Positions 25,933 through 34,565 of a stretch of DNA of 64,000 nucleotides are shown one piece after another. Location of the stretch: positions 40,532 to 104,531 of the forward strand of contig JAHCAI010000014.1 in NCBI GenBank assembly GCA_019634975.1, given 5' to 3'. The stretch is from Burkholderiales bacterium (GTDB taxonomy: Bacteria; Pseudomonadota; Gammaproteobacteria; Burkholderiales; SG8-41). Numbering within the stretch: the stretch's first letter is position 1; each line of letters begins with the position of its first letter. The notes under the pieces are model-generated. The model did not search any database and was not told the DNA's origin. It saw only the letters and a list, made by a program, of their open reading frames with translations. The translations under genes and the position numbers were made by a program.

Positions 25933-26697
25933 ATGGCCAGTTACCCCGAACTCAAGAATCGCGTCGCGCTGATCACCGGCGCCGCGCAGGGCATCGGCGC
26001 CGAGACCGCGCGCCTTTTCGCGGCCCAGAGCTGCCGGGTCGCGGTGGTCGACATCGACGCCGACAACGGCAACAAGGTCGCCGCCGCCATCGCGCAGGGC
26101 GGTGGCACGGCGCAGGCCTTCCGCACCGACATCACCGACGCCGCCTCGGTCGAGCAATGCATGGCCGGCATCGTGCAGACCTACGGCGGCCTCGACATCG
26201 TGATCAACTGCGCCGGCGGCTACGGCCGGCTGGCGACCGTGGAGGACATGCCCATCGACGAGTGGGACCGCACGGTGGCGCTGAACCTGCGCAGCGTTTT
26301 CCTGATCTGCAAGATGGCAATCCCGCTGCTGAAGAAATCGAAGGCCGGCCGCATCATCAACGTGTCGTCGATCTCGGGCCGCACGGTGCATGCAGCCTCG
26401 TCACCGGCCTACGGTGCGGCCAAGGCCGGCGTGACGCAACTCACCCGCTTCCTCGCCTTCCAGCTCGGGCCGGACAACATCACCGCCAACGCAATCGCCC
26501 CGATCACCACGCTGACGCCGCGCGTCGCGGCGCTGCGCACCGAAGCCGACATCGAGCGCATCGCCTCGCAGGTGCCGCTGCGTCGGTTGGCGGTGCCGGA
26601 GGACCACGCGCAGGCGATGCTGTTCCTCGCCTCCGACGCCGCCGCCTACATCAACGGCGTGGTACTCGACGTCAACGGCGGCCGGGTGATGATGTAG
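25933..26697 (+). CDS. Short-chain dehydrogenase/reductase, canonical
   Basis: 254-residue NAD(P)-dependent oxidoreductase. It has TGAAQGIGAE at 15-24 and NCAGG at 92-96. The complete tetrad is Asn118, Ser146, Tyr160 and Lys164 (SPAYGAAK). It serves as an internal contrast to the two tetrad-less SDRs of this window. ATG 25933 is chosen because GGAG lies eight bases upstream; ATG 25927, overlapping the MFS stop, would add two residues. FabG-like in general form; its substrate is unknown. Confidence 0.9.
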   Translation: MASYPELKNRVALITGAAQGIGAETARLFAAQSCRVAVVDIDADNGNKVAAAIAQGGGTAQAFRTDITDAASVEQCMAGIVQTYGGLDIVINCAGGYGRLATVEDMPIDEWDRTVALNLRSVFLICKMAIPLLKKSKAGRIINVSSISGRTVHAASSPAYGAAKAGVTQLTRFLAFQLGPDNITANAIAPITTLTPRVAALRTEADIERIASQVPLRRLAVPEDHAQAMLFLASDAAAYINGVVLDVNGGRVMM

Positions 26698-26709
26698 TAC
26701 TGCAGTGCG

Positions 26710-27966
26710 CTAGCGGCCGAACAGGCCGCGCAGCGCCTTGATGCCTTCCTGTACCGGATCGACGGCAGGCGCGGCCGTGCCGCCGCCGCCCTGCGATCCG
26801 GACGATGCCGGTGCGCCGCCCGCGCGCGAGCCGCCACCGCCCATGCCCCCGTCCTCGCCCAGCAGCGCGGACGCCGTCGATTTCAGGCGCACCTTGACCG
26901 CCCAGTCGGGACTCCACGGCGTTTTCGGATCCTGCGGCCGCGGCGGATGGGCGAAGTTGGCCTCCTCTCCATAGGCGATGAAGCGCAGGAAAGCCGAGGG
27001 CGCCGCCGCAACGAACTGCGACGGCACCGTGCATTCGGTGGTCGAAGGCGGCAGCACGACTTTCTCGCGCACCAGCCGCGCGACCTCCGCCGGCGCCTGC
27101 CAGGTCATTAGCAGCTCGCCGAATTCGCGGCTCGCGCTCGAACTCCAGAACACGACGTCCTCGCTGCCTTCCCGGCTGCCCATCGCGCTGGCGAAATAGC
27201 CCTGGGCATTGGCGACGCCATCCCATGTCAGGTTGATGCCACCACCGCCGCCGCGGCGCTGCGCGAGCTTGACCGGCTCCATGAAGTCGTATTTTTCCGT
27301 GAGCGTGAAACGGATGTCCGGGGAGTAGTTGCCCCTGACCGCGTGCTCGCCGCGCAGGCTGCCGTCGGCTGGAATCCGCGTGCTGTCGCGCGTGTTGGGC
27401 CATTCACCGTAGGTCCTGCTGCGTGCCTGCGAGGGGCCGCGCTGGACATTGATGCGCCGGCCGACGAGGCCCGGCGGTATCTGGCCTTCGGCCACTTTCG
27501 CGAAGTCGATGACATGGGGCTGCCCGGACCCGGCCTGCTCGCCGCAGCCCCAGAAAATCAGCAGGCGGCCGCGCGGCTTCTCGAAATTCTCCGGCATGCC
27601 GTCCTCGCGCGGCTCTGCTCTCGGCGCGCGCTGCGGCGTTTCCAGCGGCAGGCTGGCGCCCATGTTCAGGCCAGGCGGGATCTCGTGGGCCGCAGCCGGC
27701 GTGCCGCCTGCGCCGCGCTGGGAGCCGAGTTCGAGCAGCATCGACCGGCTGGCGCCTTCCGCCGCGCCTCCGCCCATCATCATGCGTCCCAGATCCATCA
27801 TCGAAGGCGCGCCGCCCGCGCCTCCCATGGGCAGCCCGGAAGCGGTGTCTATGCTCATCCAGTAGGTGGCAACCGGCGGATTGACTTTCTGCTGGGCCAG
27901 CACCGGAGAAACACCGAAGGCAACGAGCGCGGCAGCGGGAAGAACAAGGCAGGCGGGCAAACTCAA
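26710..27966 (-). CDS. Secreted hypothetical protein, Gly/Met-rich
   Basis: 418-residue exported protein of unknown function. A signal peptide (MSLPACLVLPAAALVAFGVS to VLAQ) is followed by TYWMSIDTASG, then a Gly/Met-rich stretch (MMDLGRMMMGGGAAEG), a middle region with RLLIFWGCGEQ, a WDG segment at about 250, and a Gly/Ser/Ala low-complexity tail ending in DPVQEGIKALRGLFGR. The start is TTG 27966, supported by AGGAG six bases upstream; no ATG is available. It resembles conserved uncharacterised secreted proteins of beta- and gammaproteobacteria. It converges with the SDR at 12 bases. Confidence 0.7.
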   Translation of the reverse strand: MSLPACLVLPAAALVAFGVSPVLAQQKVNPPVATYWMSIDTASGLPMGGAGGAPSMMDLGRMMMGGGAAEGASRSMLLELGSQRGAGGTPAAAHEIPPGLNMGASLPLETPQRAPRAEPREDGMPENFEKPRGRLLIFWGCGEQAGSGQPHVIDFAKVAEGQIPPGLVGRRINVQRGPSQARSRTYGEWPNTRDSTRIPADGSLRGEHAVRGNYSPDIRFTLTEKYDFMEPVKLAQRRGGGGGINLTWDGVANAQGYFASAMGSREGSEDVVFWSSSASREFGELLMTWQAPAEVARLVREKVVLPPSTTECTVPSQFVAAAPSAFLRFIAYGEEANFAHPPRPQDPKTPWSPDWAVKVRLKSTASALLGEDGGMGGGGSRAGGAPASSGSQGGGGTAAPAVDPVQEGIKALRGLFGR

Positions 27967-28056
27967 GGCAATCTCCTGGGAAGTCGTGTCGGCGCCAGTT
28001 TACGCCGCTGTCATGATACGCTGCGCGCCGGTCGAAAAGAAAAGAGGGAGTCCGAC

Positions 28057-29019
28057 ATGCTGCGCCTGACCCTGATTGCCACGCTGGCTGTCGCCGGCAT
28101 CGCCCCGGCCGGCGCCCAGAACTACCCCAGCCGTGCCGTGCGGATCCTGATCCCCTTCACGGTCGGCAGCGCGGCCGACGTGATCGCCCGCGCGATGGAA
28201 CCCGCGATGCGCGAACGCCTGGGCCAGCCTTTCGTCATTGACAACCGCGCCGGCGCCGGCGGCAACATCGCCGCCGAGCTGACCGCGAAGAGCCCGCCCG
28301 ACGGCTACACGATTTTTCTTGGCACCATCGGCACCCAGGCCATCAACTACAGCCTGTACTCAAAGCTCAACTACCACCCGCTGAACAGCTTCAGCATGAT
28401 CGCCCGCGTCGGCGACAGCCCCAATGTGCTGGTGCTCAATCCCAGCGTGCCGGCAAAGTCGGTAAAGGAACTGATCGCGCTGGCGAAGGCGAGGCCGGGC
28501 GTGCTCAATTACAGCACCTCGGGCGCGGGCACCTCGGTGCACCTGTCGGCGGAACTGTTCAACAGCATGGCCGGCGTGAAAACCGTGCACGTGCCCTTCA
28601 AGGGCGCCTCGGAAGCGCTGACTGCGCTGATTTCCGGAGAGACCGACCTCCAGTTCGCCAGCGTGTCCTCGGCGATACCGTTCATCAAGGCGGGACGGCT
28701 GCGCGGCCTCGGCGTGACATCCCCTACGCGCATCCCTTCGATGCCCGAGGTGCCGACCATTGCCGAGGCGGGCTTGCCCGGTTACGCCGCAGTGGCCTGG
28801 TACGGAATCGTCGGTCCGGCGGGCATCCCGGCTCCGATCATCGCGACATTGAGCAAAGCCGCACTCGATTCGCTGGCCCAGCCCGACGTCATCAAGCGCC
28901 TCAATGCTTCAGGCGTCGACGTCAACCCCGGCGGCCCCGAGGATTTCCGCAAGCTGATCGAGGCGGAAATACCGAAATGGGCAAAGGTGGTGAAGGAATC
29001 CGGCGCGCGGGCAGACTGA
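28057..29019 (+). CDS. Bug (tripartite tricarboxylate-type) periplasmic solute receptor
   Basis: 320 residues. Signal peptide MLRLTLIATLAVAGIAPAGA, then QNYPSRAVRILIPFTVGSAAD (ligand Asp after GSAA instead of GGxx), DNRAGAGGNIAAEL, PPDGYTIF and PFKGASEALTAL. ATG 28057 has GAGGGAG upstream. It is monocistronic and followed at once by a strong two-way terminator. There is no enzyme partner on its strand; the convergent quinone-oxidoreductase-like gene is the nearest candidate. Confidence 0.9.
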   Translation: MLRLTLIATLAVAGIAPAGAQNYPSRAVRILIPFTVGSAADVIARAMEPAMRERLGQPFVIDNRAGAGGNIAAELTAKSPPDGYTIFLGTIGTQAINYSLYSKLNYHPLNSFSMIARVGDSPNVLVLNPSVPAKSVKELIALAKARPGVLNYSTSGAGTSVHLSAELFNSMAGVKTVHVPFKGASEALTALISGETDLQFASVSSAIPFIKAGRLRGLGVTSPTRIPSMPEVPTIAEAGLPGYAAVAWYGIVGPAGIPAPIIATLSKAALDSLAQPDVIKRLNASGVDVNPGGPEDFRKLIEAEIPKWAKVVKESGARAD

Positions 29020-29035
29020 GCCCAACCCCGGAAAC

Positions 29036-29079
29036 AAAAAAGCCGTTTGCCCATACAGTGACGGGCAAACGGCTTTTTT
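29036..29079. terminator. Bidirectional intrinsic terminator
   Basis: A perfect 17-base inverted repeat (29036-29052 and 29063-29079) around a 10-base loop, with A-run and T-run flanks. It sits between two convergent genes, the Bug receptor and the oxidoreductase, and can end transcription from both sides. Confidence 0.92.
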
Positions 29080-29090
29080 GACGGGAATCC

Positions 29091-30062
29091 TCAGGCGACC
29101 CTGACGACGATCTTGCCAACCATGCCGCTGGCATCCATGCGCTCCTTTGCGGCAGGCAATTCGTCGAAGGCATAGACGCTGTCGACCAGCGGCACGATGC
29201 GGCCGTCCGCCAGCGCCGGCAGCACGTCGCGCCGGAAACCCGCCGCAGCCTCGGCCTTGCCCGCAGCGGGCAGGTGGGCGTTGGAGACACCGAAAATCTC
29301 CAGCCGCCAGGCATGCACGGCACCGAGATCGATCTCCGCCTTGAACACATTGTCAACATAACCCACGGTGGCGAGCCGGCCGCGGAAGCCCAGCGTGCGC
29401 AGGCATTCGGCAAACACCGAACCGCCGACACCGTTGATGACGAGATCAACCCCCTTGCCGCCGGTCAGCTCGCGCACCTGCGCGGCGAAATCCGGCTTGC
29501 GCGTGGCAATGCCGACATCGAGGCCGGCCGCCTTCAGCTGCTCAAGCTTCTGTTGCGAGCCGGAAGTGCCGATCGAGCGCGCGCCGATCAGCTTCGCGAG
29601 GTGGATGCTGGCAACACCGGCGCCGGAGGAGGCGCCCATGATCAGCAGGGTCTCGCCCTTCTGCAGCTTGCCGAACTGGTAAATCATTTCCCAGGCGGTG
29701 ATGTAGCTCACCGGCACCGCGGCGGCCTGCTCCCAGGACAGGCGCTCGGGCTTGATCATGATCTGCGTCGCATCCATCACCGCGTATTCGGCAAAGCCGC
29801 CGCGCACCCGCCCGAACACCGCATCGCCAACCTTGACGCCGGTCACACCCTCGCCGATCGCGTGCACTGTGCCGGAGGCCTCGTTGCCGCCGAGTTTCTC
29901 CGGGCCGCCATGCACCACGCCGCCGACGAACATTTCGCCGCGGTTGAGTGCCGAGGCCTGCACCTTGATCACGATCTCGCCGGCCCTGGGCTGCGGCTGC
30001 GGCACATCGCGGTACTCGAGCACGTTTTTGTGGTCGCGCGTGACAATCCAGCAGGATTTCAT
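29091..30062 (-). CDS. Zinc-independent MDR oxidoreductase (quinone oxidoreductase-like)
   Basis: 323-residue medium-chain reductase lacking both zinc sites: the catalytic-Cys position is ALNRGEM. The NADPH motif is LIMGASSGAGVASIHLAK. PVSYITAWEM and GYVDNVFKAEIDLG fit the QOR/crotonyl reductase-like group, which reduces quinones or enones. Start ATG 30062 has no ribosome site; the codon abuts an AT-rich element (30063-30092). Substrate unknown. Confidence 0.87.
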   Translation of the reverse strand: MKSCWIVTRDHKNVLEYRDVPQPQPRAGEIVIKVQASALNRGEMFVGGVVHGGPEKLGGNEASGTVHAIGEGVTGVKVGDAVFGRVRGGFAEYAVMDATQIMIKPERLSWEQAAAVPVSYITAWEMIYQFGKLQKGETLLIMGASSGAGVASIHLAKLIGARSIGTSGSQQKLEQLKAAGLDVGIATRKPDFAAQVRELTGGKGVDLVINGVGGSVFAECLRTLGFRGRLATVGYVDNVFKAEIDLGAVHAWRLEIFGVSNAHLPAAGKAEAAAGFRRDVLPALADGRIVPLVDSVYAFDELPAAKERMDASGMVGKIVVRVA

Positions 30063-30092
30063 AAAATATCAAATAAAATCAATATGTTATAT
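30063..30092 (-). promoter_or_regulatory. AT-rich leader motif, inverted copy
   Basis: The plus-strand sequence AAAATATCAAATAAAATCAA continues to TTATAT at 30092 and aligns with 54132-54160 at about 25 of 29 positions with one gap. Here it lies in reverse orientation to the gene it precedes, directly touching the ATG of the MDR oxidoreductase. Confidence 0.45.
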
Positions 30093-30135
30093 AAAAACGG
30101 CGGCCATGACCGCCATTGCCCGGCTACATTTGGGA

Positions 30136-31128
30136 TTACTGTGCGCTGGTTTCACGCACGATCGGACCCCAGCGCTGCAGCTCCTTCTGGATGAACTGTG
30201 TTGCACGCTCGGGCGACGAAGTGGTCACCGGTTCGGCGCCGGCCTTGCGCAGGAACTCCTGCATCTCGGCGTTCGCCAGCACCCTCTGGTTGGCCTGGTG
30301 CAGCACATCGACCACCGCCTGCGGAGTGCCGGGCGCGAGGAAAATCGCATTGAACGCCTGCACCACCAGATCGGGCATGCCGGCCTCGGGCGCCGTCGGC
30401 ACATCGGGCACCGCCTTGAGCCGCTCCTCCGCGCAGATGGCCAGCATGCGCAGCCGTCCCTGCTTGTGATACTCCAGCGGTGCCGGGCTGATGGTGGGCG
30501 TGTACATCGGGATGTGGCCGGCGATGAGATCGGTCAGGCCGGGACCCGCGCCCTTGTATGGCACATGCACGATATTCAGGTTGCCATTGAGCTTCTTGAA
30601 CAGCTCCCCCGTGAGATGGGTGATGCTGCCGGTACCGGCGGAGCCGAAGGACAGCTTGCCCGGATTGCGCCGGGCAAAGGTGATCAGTTCCTTGAGGCTT
30701 TTTACCGGCATCGAGGGGTGCACGGCCACGCCGGTGGGCACCAGCGTGATGATGCCCAGCGCGGTGAAATCCTTCAGCGGATCGTAACCGAGCTTCGGAT
30801 TGCCCAGGGGATTGAGTACATGCGTGGTGGTGTTGGCAATCAGCAGCGTGTAACCGTCGGGCTTTGAGCGCGCGACTTCCGACGCACCGATGGCGCCCGA
30901 AGCACCTGCGCGGTTCTCGACGATCACGTTCTGCCCCAGCACCTTCGACAGGTCCTGAGCCCAGCGCCGGCCGATGATGTCGTTGACGCCGCCGGGCGCG
31001 AAAGGCACGACCAGGCGCAGCGTGCGCTCGGGGAATTTGCCCTGGGCCTGTGCATCCACGGGCACGAGCTGCGCGGTGGCGAGCGCAAACGCAGCAAGGC
31101 CGCCGGAAAAAAGGGTGCGTGCAATCAT
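30136..31128 (-). CDS. Bug (tripartite tricarboxylate-type) periplasmic solute receptor
   Basis: 330 residues. The signal peptide ends near VDAQAQ, then GKFPERTLRLVVPFAPGGVND (ligand Asp), ENRAGASGAIGASEVA, KPDGYTLL and PYKGAGPGLTDL. ATG 31128 has GAGGAG upstream. It lies between AddA, 116 bases upstream, and the MDR oxidoreductase, 73 bases downstream on the same strand, so it may be co-transcribed with the oxidoreductase. Confidence 0.9.
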   Translation of the reverse strand: MIARTLFSGGLAAFALATAQLVPVDAQAQGKFPERTLRLVVPFAPGGVNDIIGRRWAQDLSKVLGQNVIVENRAGASGAIGASEVARSKPDGYTLLIANTTTHVLNPLGNPKLGYDPLKDFTALGIITLVPTGVAVHPSMPVKSLKELITFARRNPGKLSFGSAGTGSITHLTGELFKKLNGNLNIVHVPYKGAGPGLTDLIAGHIPMYTPTISPAPLEYHKQGRLRMLAICAEERLKAVPDVPTAPEAGMPDLVVQAFNAIFLAPGTPQAVVDVLHQANQRVLANAEMQEFLRKAGAEPVTTSSPERATQFIQKELQRWGPIVRETSAQ

Positions 31129-31244
31129 TGCTGTTCTCCTCGATTTTGTTTTGATTTGCCACGGAAAGGCGGTGTACGCCAGGGCAGTTCATGCTAATTG
31201 TTATCCGGCACAGCCGCAACCCGCCAGGCACCCGGTGCATACGC

Positions 31245-34200
31245 TCATTCAGCCGCGCATTCCCATTCACGCCAGCCGCCGAGCAGCGGAAAATAAAGAC
31301 CGAGCCTGATTCGCTGCTCACCGCCGGCGCGCAGCATCCGCGCATAACGCTCGAGCTGGCCGCGGTAACGCTCGCGCTCGTTGTCGAGGAAAGCCTCGAC
31401 GTCGGCACCCTCGTGCACGCTGGTCTTGTAGTCGATGATCCAGCGCGTGCCTTCGTCGTCGACAAAACTGCGGTCGATGACAATGCTCGCGAGACGCCCC
31501 CCGCTGACGCCGGTCAGCCGCCATTCCGAACGGGCCTCCAGCCGCAGGCCGAGGATCCAGCGGCCGCGCGCGTCGGCGACGCAACGGACCAGCGCCCGCG
31601 TCGCCCGCGCGACCGCATCGTCAAGTTCGCCGTTGCCGACACCCTGGGCGGCGAGCGCCGCGCGCATCACCGGCGCCAGCGCCGCGATGCGCTGCTCATC
31701 CCATCCCGCCGCGCCGTCTTCTGCAATGCGCTGCAGCCAGCGGTGGACGATCGTGCCGACATGGCGCGCGGTTTCGCCGGCCCAGGAAAACTCGAGCGCA
31801 TCCTGCACCTGCGCCGCATCCGCGGGCATCTCCCAACGCGCTGCCGCCGGCGCCGCCGGCAGCGCCCAGCCCGCGGGCAGGCGGCGCAGGGACTGGTCAA
31901 AGCTTGCGGCGCCCGGTGACGACGGGGCGGGCGGCACGTAATCGCCCGCCGCGCCCTCGAAGACCGGCGCCACCGCCGGCCACAGCTTGGCAAGCAGGGA
32001 ATGCGACGACGGCGTCCGGATGACGGTAGCGCCATCATCATCGACGTTGACTGCAACGCTGCCGAACAGGTGCAGCCGGCGGCGGGCGCGGGTCGCGGCG
32101 ACATAGAGCAGGCGCCCGTCCTCGAGATGCTGCTTGTGCGCATGGAAACGCCGGATCCAGTCGTAGATCGGATCGCTGTCATCTTCCGTGGCATGAATCG
32201 GCGCCAGCAACAGTTCCTCGGCACCCTCGGCCTCGGGCTGCTCTGTCCACAGGAACAGTTTCTTGTCGTCGGCTCTCGGCGTACGCGCGAGCCCGGGGAG
32301 GATCACCACGTCGAACTCGAGCCCCTTCGATTTGTGGATGGTCATGATCTGCAGGCCTTCGCCGGCAGCGGGATCGGCCGCGGCATAGAGGTTCTCCAGC
32401 CCCTCCTCGAAGGCCTCGCGGTCCGGCAGCTCGCCGGCGTCTTCGTACGCGTCAAGGTAACGGAAATAGGTTTCCGCATCCTCGAGATCGGCGGCGCTGT
32501 CGACGCAGGCCGGGCCGCCCAGCGCGTACCAGGCGCCGGCCACCTGCTCGCGCAGCGGCTTGCGCACGCGGTGCTTGATGCACTCCGCGAGCACTGCGCG
32601 CAGCCGCAGCGCGCGGGCGCGGCCGTCTGCCGAGAGTCCGGCAATGCGGGCTTCGTCGCACAGCGCATCCCACAGGATTGCCGGCGACGCATCGCCGGCC
32701 AGCGCATGCAGGTCGGCCAGCGTCAGCCCGCACCAGGGCGCGCGCAGCAGCGAGAGCCAGGCCACGCGGTCGCCCGGATGTGCCAGCGCGCGCGTCAGCG
32801 CGAGCAGGTCCTGCACCACCGGCCGCTGGCCCAGCGGATCGATGTCGATCGCGCGAAAACGCAGTCCCGCCGCCTTCAGTTGAGGTACGATGTGCCGCAG
32901 CTGGGCACGGCTGCGTACCAGGATCGCCACCGTGGCAGCCGGATCCGCGCGGCGCACATCGGCAATGATGTCCGCCACGCGCCGCGCCTCCTCCGACCCG
33001 TCGTCGTCGAACAGCGGATGTACGGTGACCGCTGCACCCGGCAGCGCCGCCCGCACCGCTGCTGACGCCGTGTACGGCACGGCGCCGGACTCGATGTCTT
33101 CAGCCGGCGGCATCACCTGCGCAAAAGCGCCATTGACCCAGTCGACGATGCCGGCCTGAGAGCGGAAATTCGAGGTCAGTACGACCGGATGCGGCCTGAC
33201 GCTGCCAATGCCTTCGTGGCGCGCGCGCAGGAACAGACCGACCTCGGCCTCGCGGAATCGGTAGATCGACTGCATCGGATCGCCGACGGCGAACAGCGTG
33301 CGGCCGTCGTCCTCGGTCCAGCCGGCCGTCAGGTGAGCCACCAGTTCGTACTGGCTGATCGAGGTGTCCTGGAATTCGTCGATCAGCAGATGGCGGATGC
33401 GGTAGTCGACCGCGAGCGCGAGGTCGGTGGGTTCGCCGTCGCCCCCCAGCGCCCGCAGCGCGCCCTGCGCGACCTCGGTGAAATCCACCTGCCGGCGCGA
33501 CTGGAATACTAGCTTCAGCTGGGCCACCGCATAAGGCAGCAGGCCCAGGATCGCGCCCAGCGCCTGCCACTGCGCGTCGCTGTACTGCTCCGGCGGCAGG
33601 CGGCGCATGTCGGCCAGCGCCTCCCTGAAATCCGCACCCGCATCGAGCACGGCAAACAGGTCGAGCGCGCGCGCTTTCCAGGGCTGGCCCGGCTGGCCTG
33701 CCGGGAAGCCTTCGCTCTTGGTCAGGCGCTTGCGCCAGCCGTCGTCGCCGGTGAGGAAAGCCTGCGCCAGTCGTGCCCAGCTTTCGATGTCGGCGGCGAA
33801 AGCGCCTGCGCCGAGGTTTTCGAACACGTAAGCGGCCACGGCCTGCAGCTCGGCTCCTGCCGCCGCCGGCAGCGCGGCCTGCAGCCGCTGCAGCGCCCTG
33901 CGCCGCGCATGTCGCAGAGCGGACTCCAGCTCTTCCCGCTCACGCCGGTGCAGATGGCGCAGCCACTGGTCGCGCCGTGCCAGCATGTCCACCAGCAGCC
34001 CTTCGACGCGCGACACGTCGTTGTCGAGATGCGACAGCACGCGCTCGACGTCATCCGCCACCGCGGCGTCCTCCTCGACCAGCGCCAGCGTGGCGCGAGC
34101 CGCTTCGCGGTAGAGCGGCGTCGCGTCCTCGACGCTGTCGGGCTGCGCGCCGAAACGTGACAGCACCGGCATCTGGCGCGTCAGTCCCGCACACAGCGCG

Positions 34201-34565
34201 TCGATGGTCTGGATGCGCAGCCGCGAAGGGTTGTCGGCGAGATGCCAGCCGGAGTCCCGGTCGCGGCGCAATGCGGCAGCAGCCAGTTCCAGCGTCAGCG
34301 CTTCGTGCGGCGACTCGGGCACACGGCCCGACTGCGCGTCGCTCAGCGCCTGCAGCACCCGTTCACGCATTTCCCCGGCTGCCTTGCGGGTGAAGGTGAC
34401 GGCGATGATTTCCTCGGCATGGTCGACCGTCGACAGCAACCCGAGGTAGCGCTGGATCAGCAGCTCGGTCTTGCCGGAGCCGGCCGGCGCCTGGACGATG
34501 AACGAGCGCCGCGGATCGATCGCTTCGCGCCGCCGTGCGTGGTCCGGCACGGGGACGGCCGTCAC
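31245..34565 (-). CDS. addA: UvrD/RecB-type helicase-nuclease (AddA-like)
   Basis: 1106-residue DNA helicase-nuclease for double-strand break repair (COG1074, exonuclease V beta-like). Superfamily 1 motifs: Walker A APAGSGKTELLIQRY near residue 27-40 and motif II LLIDEFQDTS near 395. The C-terminal PD-(D/E)xK nuclease shows WIIDYKTS near 1043. GTG 34565 overlaps the stop of the upstream nuclease gene (GTGA), so the two are coupled. A longer frame begins inside the neighbour and is rejected. The partner should form an AddAB-like complex that resects DNA ends for RecA. Confidence 0.88.
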   Translation of the reverse strand: MTAVPVPDHARRREAIDPRRSFIVQAPAGSGKTELLIQRYLGLLSTVDHAEEIIAVTFTRKAAGEMRERVLQALSDAQSGRVPESPHEALTLELAAAALRRDRDSGWHLADNPSRLRIQTIDALCAGLTRQMPVLSRFGAQPDSVEDATPLYREAARATLALVEEDAAVADDVERVLSHLDNDVSRVEGLLVDMLARRDQWLRHLHRREREELESALRHARRRALQRLQAALPAAAGAELQAVAAYVFENLGAGAFAADIESWARLAQAFLTGDDGWRKRLTKSEGFPAGQPGQPWKARALDLFAVLDAGADFREALADMRRLPPEQYSDAQWQALGAILGLLPYAVAQLKLVFQSRRQVDFTEVAQGALRALGGDGEPTDLALAVDYRIRHLLIDEFQDTSISQYELVAHLTAGWTEDDGRTLFAVGDPMQSIYRFREAEVGLFLRARHEGIGSVRPHPVVLTSNFRSQAGIVDWVNGAFAQVMPPAEDIESGAVPYTASAAVRAALPGAAVTVHPLFDDDGSEEARRVADIIADVRRADPAATVAILVRSRAQLRHIVPQLKAAGLRFRAIDIDPLGQRPVVQDLLALTRALAHPGDRVAWLSLLRAPWCGLTLADLHALAGDASPAILWDALCDEARIAGLSADGRARALRLRAVLAECIKHRVRKPLREQVAGAWYALGGPACVDSAADLEDAETYFRYLDAYEDAGELPDREAFEEGLENLYAAADPAAGEGLQIMTIHKSKGLEFDVVILPGLARTPRADDKKLFLWTEQPEAEGAEELLLAPIHATEDDSDPIYDWIRRFHAHKQHLEDGRLLYVAATRARRRLHLFGSVAVNVDDDGATVIRTPSSHSLLAKLWPAVAPVFEGAAGDYVPPAPSSPGAASFDQSLRRLPAGWALPAAPAAARWEMPADAAQVQDALEFSWAGETARHVGTIVHRWLQRIAEDGAAGWDEQRIAALAPVMRAALAAQGVGNGELDDAVARATRALVRCVADARGRWILGLRLEARSEWRLTGVSGGRLASIVIDRSFVDDEGTRWIIDYKTSVHEGADVEAFLDNERERYRGQLERYARMLRAGGEQRIRLGLYFPLLGGWREWECAAE

